DNA of 64,000 nucleotides, from assembly GCF_900637295.1 (NCBI RefSeq), contig NZ_LR134363.1:2046001-2110000 (forward strand). Direction: 5' to 3'. How positions within the stretch are numbered: the first letter of the stretch is position 1; each line of letters starts with the position of its first letter. Made by a program: the position numbers and the translations under genes. This stretch comes from Actinomyces slackii. Lineage in GTDB: Bacteria; Actinomycetota; Actinomycetes; Actinomycetales; Actinomycetaceae. Below, one piece after another: positions 59,989 through 64,000 of the stretch. The notes below the pieces were generated by a model. It ran no database searches, was not told where the DNA came from, and saw nothing but the letters and a program-made list of their open reading frames with translations.

Positions 59989-62900
59989 ATGCACTCTCCG
60001 GCAGCCCAGCCCTCCCATGGCGCGATCCCCCCACGGCAGGGCCTCTACGATCCCTCCAACGAGCACGACGCCTGCGGAATGGGATTCGTCGCTCGCCTCG
60101 ACGGCAAGCCCGCGCACTCGGTCATCACTGACGCGCTGCACGTCCTGGAGCGCCTTGACCACCGGGGCGCGGTCGGCGCGGAGGAGAACTCCGGTGACGG
60201 GGCGGGCATCCTCATGGGCGTGCCCGACGCCTTCCTGCGGGCGCAGATCGCCGCGCTGCCCCCGGAGGGCTCCTACGCCGTCGGACTGGTCTTCCTGCCC
60301 GGGGCCCATGACGGCCCTCAGGCGCGCTCCACCGCGGTGGCGGCCGTGGAGCGCCTGGCCCGGGACGAGGGCCTGCGGGTCGTGGCCTGGCGCGACCTGC
60401 CGATCGACGACTCCATGATCGGCCCCACCGCCCGCGGCTGCATGCCCACCTTCCGGCACCTGGTCGTCACCGACCGCGGCGGGCGGGCCCACGGCCTGGC
60501 GCTGGAGCGCATGGCCTACCGCCTGCGCAGGCGCGCACAGCACGAGGCCGGGGTCTACATGGCCTCCCTGTCCACGCGCACCCTGGTCTACAAGGGCATG
60601 CTCACCACCGGGCAGCTCGCGGGCTTCTTCCCCGACCTGTCCGACGAGCGCCTGGCCACCCGTGTGGCGCTGGTGCACTCTCGCTTCTCGACCAACACCT
60701 TCCCCTCCTGGCCCCTGGCCCAGCCCTTCAGGATGATCGCCCACAACGGCGAGATCAACACGGTGCGCGGCAACCGCAACTGGATCGCCGCCCGCGAGGG
60801 GGCCATGGAGTGCCCCGCCCTGGGGGACCTGGCCCCGCTCACGCCGGTGTGCACCCCGGGATCCTCGGACTCCGCCTCCTTCGATGAGGTCTTCGAGCTG
60901 CTCACCCTGGCAGGCCGCTCCATGCCCCACGCCATGGCCATGCTCATCCCCGAGGCCTGGGACAAGCACGCCACCATGGACCCGGCGCTGCGCTCCTTCT
61001 ACGAGTACTGCTCGACCATCATGGAGCCCTGGGACGGCCCGGCCGCCATGGTCTTCACCGACGGGTCCCAGGTCGGCGCGGTCATGGACCGCAACGGACT
61101 GCGACCGGGACGGTGGACCGAGACCAAGGACGGCACCATCGTGCTGGCCTCGGAGACCGGCGTCCTGCCCATCGAGGAGTCCAATATCCGCGCCCGCGGC
61201 CGCCTTGAGCCGGGCACCATGTTCCTCGTGGACCTGGACAGCGGCCGGATCGTCCCCGACGTCGATGTCAAGACCGCCCTGGCCCACGGCGCCCCCTACC
61301 AGCAGTGGCTCGACGAGCACCTGGTGCGACTGGAGGACCTCCCCGCGCGGGAGCACGTCGGGCACTCCGCCTCCTCCGTCCTGCGCCGCCAGCAGACCTT
61401 CGGGTACACCCACGAGGACCTGAGCATGCTGCTGGCCCCCATGGCCCGCACCGGCGCCGAGGCCATCGGCTCCATGGGGACCGACACCCCCATCGCGGTC
61501 CTGTCCGCCCGTCCGCGGCTCCTGTTCGACTACTTCAGCCAGCTCTTCGCCCAGGTCACCAACCCGCCCCTGGACTCCTACCGCGAGGAGCTGGTCACCT
61601 CCCTGGCCGCGGCAATCGGCCCGGAGCCCAACCTGCTCGCGGACCTCCCCGAGCACGCGCACAAGCTCGCCATCCCCTTCCCGGTGCTCAGCTCCGACCA
61701 GCTCGCCCAGATCACCCACATCGGGCGCGCACGGGCGGGCAAGGGCCTGCGGGCCACCAAGATCTCCGGGCTGTTCCGAGTCAGCGGCGGGCAGGCCTCC
61801 CTGCGCGAGCGCCTGTCCGAGCTGTGCGAGCAGGTCGACCAGGCGATCGAGGAGGGCACCTCCTTCATCGTCCTGTCCGATCGCGAGTCCACCGCGGAGA
61901 TGGCTCCCATCCCCTCACTGCTGCTGACCAGCGCCATCCACCACCACCTGCTGCGCCGCCGCACCCGCACCAAGGTGGGGATCGTCGTCGAGGCCGGTGA
62001 CGTGCGCGAGGTCCACCACGTGGCCCTGCTCATCGGCTACGGCGCCGGCGCGGTCAACCCCTACCTGGCCATGGAATCGGCCGAGGAGATGGCCCGCACC
62101 GGGCAGATCGACGTCGATCCGCAGCGAGCGGTCGACAACGTGGTCCGGGCCCTGGGCCAGGGAGTCCTCAAGGTCATGTCCAAGATGGGGATCTCCACGG
62201 TCGCCTCCTACCGGGGCGCCCAGGTCTTCCAGGCGGTCGGGCTCAGCCAGGGCCTCGTCGACGAGTTCTTCACCGGCACCTCCTCACCGCTGGGAGGAGT
62301 GGGGCTGGACGTCATCGCCGAGGAGGTCCTGCGGCGCCACCGCCTCGCCTACCCGCCCTCGGGCATCGCCCCCGCCCACCGGACCCTGGACACCGGCGGC
62401 GACTACCAGTGGCGCAGGGAGGGCGAGGAGCACCTGTTCAACCCCGCCACCATCGCCAGGCTCCAGCACGCCACGCGCACCGAGCAGCGCGAGGTCTTCC
62501 GCCGGTACACCGATGAGATCAACGACGCCTCGACGCGCCTGATGACCCTGCGCGGACTCATGCGCCTGCGCACCGAGGACGTCGAGCCCGTCGCGCTGGA
62601 GGAGGTCGAGCCGGTGGACTCCATCGTCACCCGCTTCGCCACCGGCGCCATGAGCTACGGATCCATCAGCAAGGAGGCCCACGAGACCCTGGCCATCGCC
62701 ATGAACCGGCTCGGCGGCAAGTCGAACACCGGCGAGGGAGGGGAGATGCCCGAGCGCCTCCGGGACCCGCAGCGGTGCTCCAAGATCAAGCAGGTCGCCT
62801 CGGGGCGATTCGGGGTCACCGCCGAGTACCTCAGCTTCGCCGAGGACATCCAGATCAAGATGGCCCAGGGGGCCAAGCCCGGTGAGGGCGGACAGCTCCC

Positions 62901-64000
62901 GGCGCACAAGGTCTACCCGTGGGTGGCGCAGGCCAGGCGCTCAACCCCCGGCGTCGGGCTCGTCTCCCCGCCGCCGCACCACGACATCTACTCCATCGAG
63001 GACCTCGCCCAGCTCATCAGCGATCTGAAGAACGCCAACGAGCGGGCCCGCATCCACGTCAAGCTGGTCTCCGAGATCGGTGTGGGGACCGTGGCGGCCG
63101 GCGTGGCCAAGGCCAAGGCCGACGTCGTCCTCATCTCAGGATTCGACGGCGGAACCGGGGCGGCGCCCCTGACCAGCATCAAGCACGCCGGGGCCCCGTG
63201 GGAGATCGGCCTGGCCGAGGCGCAGCAGACCCTCGTGCTCAACGACCTGCGCGACCGGATCGTCGTGCAGTGCGACGGTCAGCTCAAGACCGGCCGCGAC
63301 GTCGTCATCGCAGCCCTGCTGGGGGCCGAGGAGTTCGGCTTCGCCACGACCGCCCTGGTCGTCTCGGGCTGCATCATGATGCGCAAGTGCCACCTGGACA
63401 CCTGCCCCGTGGGGGTGGCCACGCAGAACCCGGTGCTGCGAGAGCGCTTCGACGCGCGCCCCGAGTTCCTCATCACCTTCTTCACCTACATCGCCGAGGA
63501 GGTGCGCGAGCTGCTGGCCAGCCTCGGCCTGCGCAGCATCGAGGAGGCCGTGGGCCGCACCGATCTGCTCGACACCGCCAGGGCGATCGAGCACTGGAAG
63601 GCCTCGGGGCTCGACCTGACCGACACCCTGACCATGGCCCAGCCCCAGCCCGGATCGGCGCTCCACCAGGTGCGCGCCCAGGACCACGGGCTCGACGCCG
63701 TCCTGGACCGCACCCTGATCAAGCAGGCCGCCCCGGCGCTGCGCCAGGGCGCGCATGTGACCCTCACCCACCCGGTGAGCAACACCGACCGCTCCGTGGG
63801 CACCATGCTCGGCCACGAGATCGCCGCTCTCCACGGCGACCACGGGCTCGACCCGCACACCATCGAGATCAAGCTGACCGGATCGGCCGGGCAGTCCCTG
63901 GGGGCCTTCATGCCCCAGGGGGTGAGCATCCACCTGACCGGCGACGCCAACGACTACGTGGGCAAGTCCCTGTGCGGCGGGCGCATCAGCGTGGCACCCG
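59989..64000 (+). CDS. gltB: glutamate synthase large subunit (runs off the window)
   Basis: The frame is open from the ATG at 59989 to the end of the window (about 1337 codons). The N-terminal glutamine amidotransferase domain starts at Cys29 ([12 protein letters not shown]) after a short propeptide. The FMN-binding synthase domain has [35 protein letters not shown], and the [3Fe-4S] cysteines lie in [19 protein letters not shown]. It should make two glutamates from glutamine and 2-oxoglutarate, with GltD. The C-terminal glutamate-synthase structural domain is only begun. Start: GAGGA about ten bases before ATG. Confidence 0.96.
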   Translation, partial: MHSPAAQPSHGAIPPRQGLYDPSNEHDACGMGFVARLDGKPAHSVITDALHVLERLDHRGAVGAEENSGDGAGILMGVPDAFLRAQIAALPPEGSYAVGLVFLPGAHDGPQARSTAVAAVERLARDEGLRVVAWRDLPIDDSMIGPTARGCMPTFRHLVVTDRGGRAHGLALERMAYRLRRRAQHEAGVYMASLSTRTLVYKGMLTTGQLAGFFPDLSDERLATRVALVHSRFSTNTFPSWPLAQPFRMIAHNGEINTVRGNRNWIAAREGAMECPALGDLAPLTPVCTPGSSDSASFDEVFELLTLAGRSMPHAMAMLIPEAWDKHATMDPALRSFYEYCSTIMEPWDGPAAMVFTDGSQVGAVMDRNGLRPGRWTETKDGTIVLASETGVLPIEESNIRARGRLEPGTMFLVDLDSGRIVPDVDVKTALAHGAPYQQWLDEHLVRLEDLPAREHVGHSASSVLRRQQTFGYTHEDLSMLLAPMARTGAEAIGSMGTDTPIAVLSARPRLLFDYFSQLFAQVTNPPLDSYREELVTSLAAAIGPEPNLLADLPEHAHKLAIPFPVLSSDQLAQITHIGRARAGKGLRATKISGLFRVSGGQASLRERLSELCEQVDQAIEEGTSFIVLSDRESTAEMAPIPSLLLTSAIHHHLLRRRTRTKVGIVVEAGDVREVHHVALLIGYGAGAVNPYLAMESAEEMARTGQIDVDPQRAVDNVVRALGQGVLKVMSKMGISTVASYRGAQVFQAVGLSQGLVDEFFTGTSSPLGGVGLDVIAEEVLRRHRLAYPPSGIAPAHRTLDTGGDYQWRREGEEHLFNPATIARLQHATRTEQREVFRRYTDEINDASTRLMTLRGLMRLRTEDVEPVALEEVEPVDSIVTRFATGAMSYGSISKEAHETLAIAMNRLGGKSNTGEGGEMPERLRDPQRCSKIKQVASGRFGVTAEYLSFAEDIQIKMAQGAKPGEGGQLPAHKVYPWVAQARRSTPGVGLVSPPPHHDIYSIEDLAQLISDLKNANERARIHVKLVSEIGVGTVAAGVAKAKADVVLISGFDGGTGAAPLTSIKHAGAPWEIGLAEAQQTLVLNDLRDRIVVQCDGQLKTGRDVVIAALLGAEEFGFATTALVVSGCIMMRKCHLDTCPVGVATQNPVLRERFDARPEFLITFFTYIAEEVRELLASLGLRSIEEAVGRTDLLDTARAIEHWKASGLDLTDTLTMAQPQPGSALHQVRAQDHGLDAVLDRTLIKQAAPALRQGAHVTLTHPVSNTDRSVGTMLGHEIAALHGDHGLDPHTIEIKLTGSAGQSLGAFMPQGVSIHLTGDANDYVGKSLCGGRISVAP

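Noticed and set aside
57496-61719. 1407-codon open frame on the minus strand
   Set aside because: It lies antisense to hisI, trpC-like, lgt and gltB, which all show clear family motifs. Long antisense frames are expected at this GC content.
1-64000. CRISPR array or prophage
   Set aside because: No regularly spaced repeat-spacer run, integrase, capsid, portal or terminase gene is visible.

Overview
This window is high-GC DNA (most coding stretches have G or C at nearly every third codon position) from an actinomycete. The best fit is the family Actinomycetaceae, for example an Actinomyces-like oral or commensal species. That placing is an inference. It rests on the Pup-ligation locus without proteasome genes, the LexA boxes of actinobacterial type, the LAXTG-type sortase-anchored adhesin, the imuA-imuB-dnaE2 mutasome and the many genes whose -10 box sits 6-8 bases before the start codon (leaderless mRNAs). 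No species can be named from the sequence alone.

Layout. 1-7.7 kb: tail of an amino-acid permease, a TRAM-domain RNA methyltransferase, a cell-wall-anchored adhesin (minus strand) and aconitase. 7.7-10.4 kb: an AT-richer accessory patch with a frameshifted HEPN/Abi-family defence gene and a decayed hydrolase/TetR pair. 10.4-16.1 kb: a flavoprotein disulfide reductase, a YbaK-like protein, an ArsR-SRPBCC-SnoaL operon, TrmL, an SDR and a PEBP protein. 16.3-24.9 kb: the SOS mutasome (imuA', imuB, dnaE2), interrupted by a PAP2 phosphatase and thymidine kinase. 24.9-30 kb: AI-2E transporter, hexose-phosphate mutarotase, tRNA-Leu(GAG) and two DUF805 membrane proteins. 30-35 kb: MFS transporters, a GNAT/NTP-pyrophosphohydrolase fusion and a TetR-controlled efflux pump with a 36-bp palindromic operator. 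35-41 kb: M3 peptidase, a flavoprotein, an acidic protein, an aldo/keto reductase and a thiosulfate uptake operon (tsuA-tsuB) preceded by a Cys-rich leader peptide. 41.6-42.2 kb: a toxin-antitoxin pair bracketed by direct repeats copied from the end of the next gene.

42-54.5 kb is the conserved recB-like / site-2 protease / trmI / arc / dop / pup / pafA / FKBP locus. Pup and pafA overlap, so there is no room for the proteasome subunit genes that sit there in mycobacteria, and the ARC ATPase lacks the C-terminal proteasome-docking tail. 54.5-64 kb is hisF, four small membrane proteins, hisI, a TrpC-like protein that has lost several catalytic residues, lgt and the first two thirds or more of gltB, which runs off the window.

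The most unusual items are the Cys-rich leader ahead of tsuAB, the HEPN-MbcA-like fusion with a C8 frameshift tract, the repeat-bracketed toxin-antitoxin module, the TrpC pseudoenzyme, and the SOS box lying on the start codon of leaderless dnaE2.
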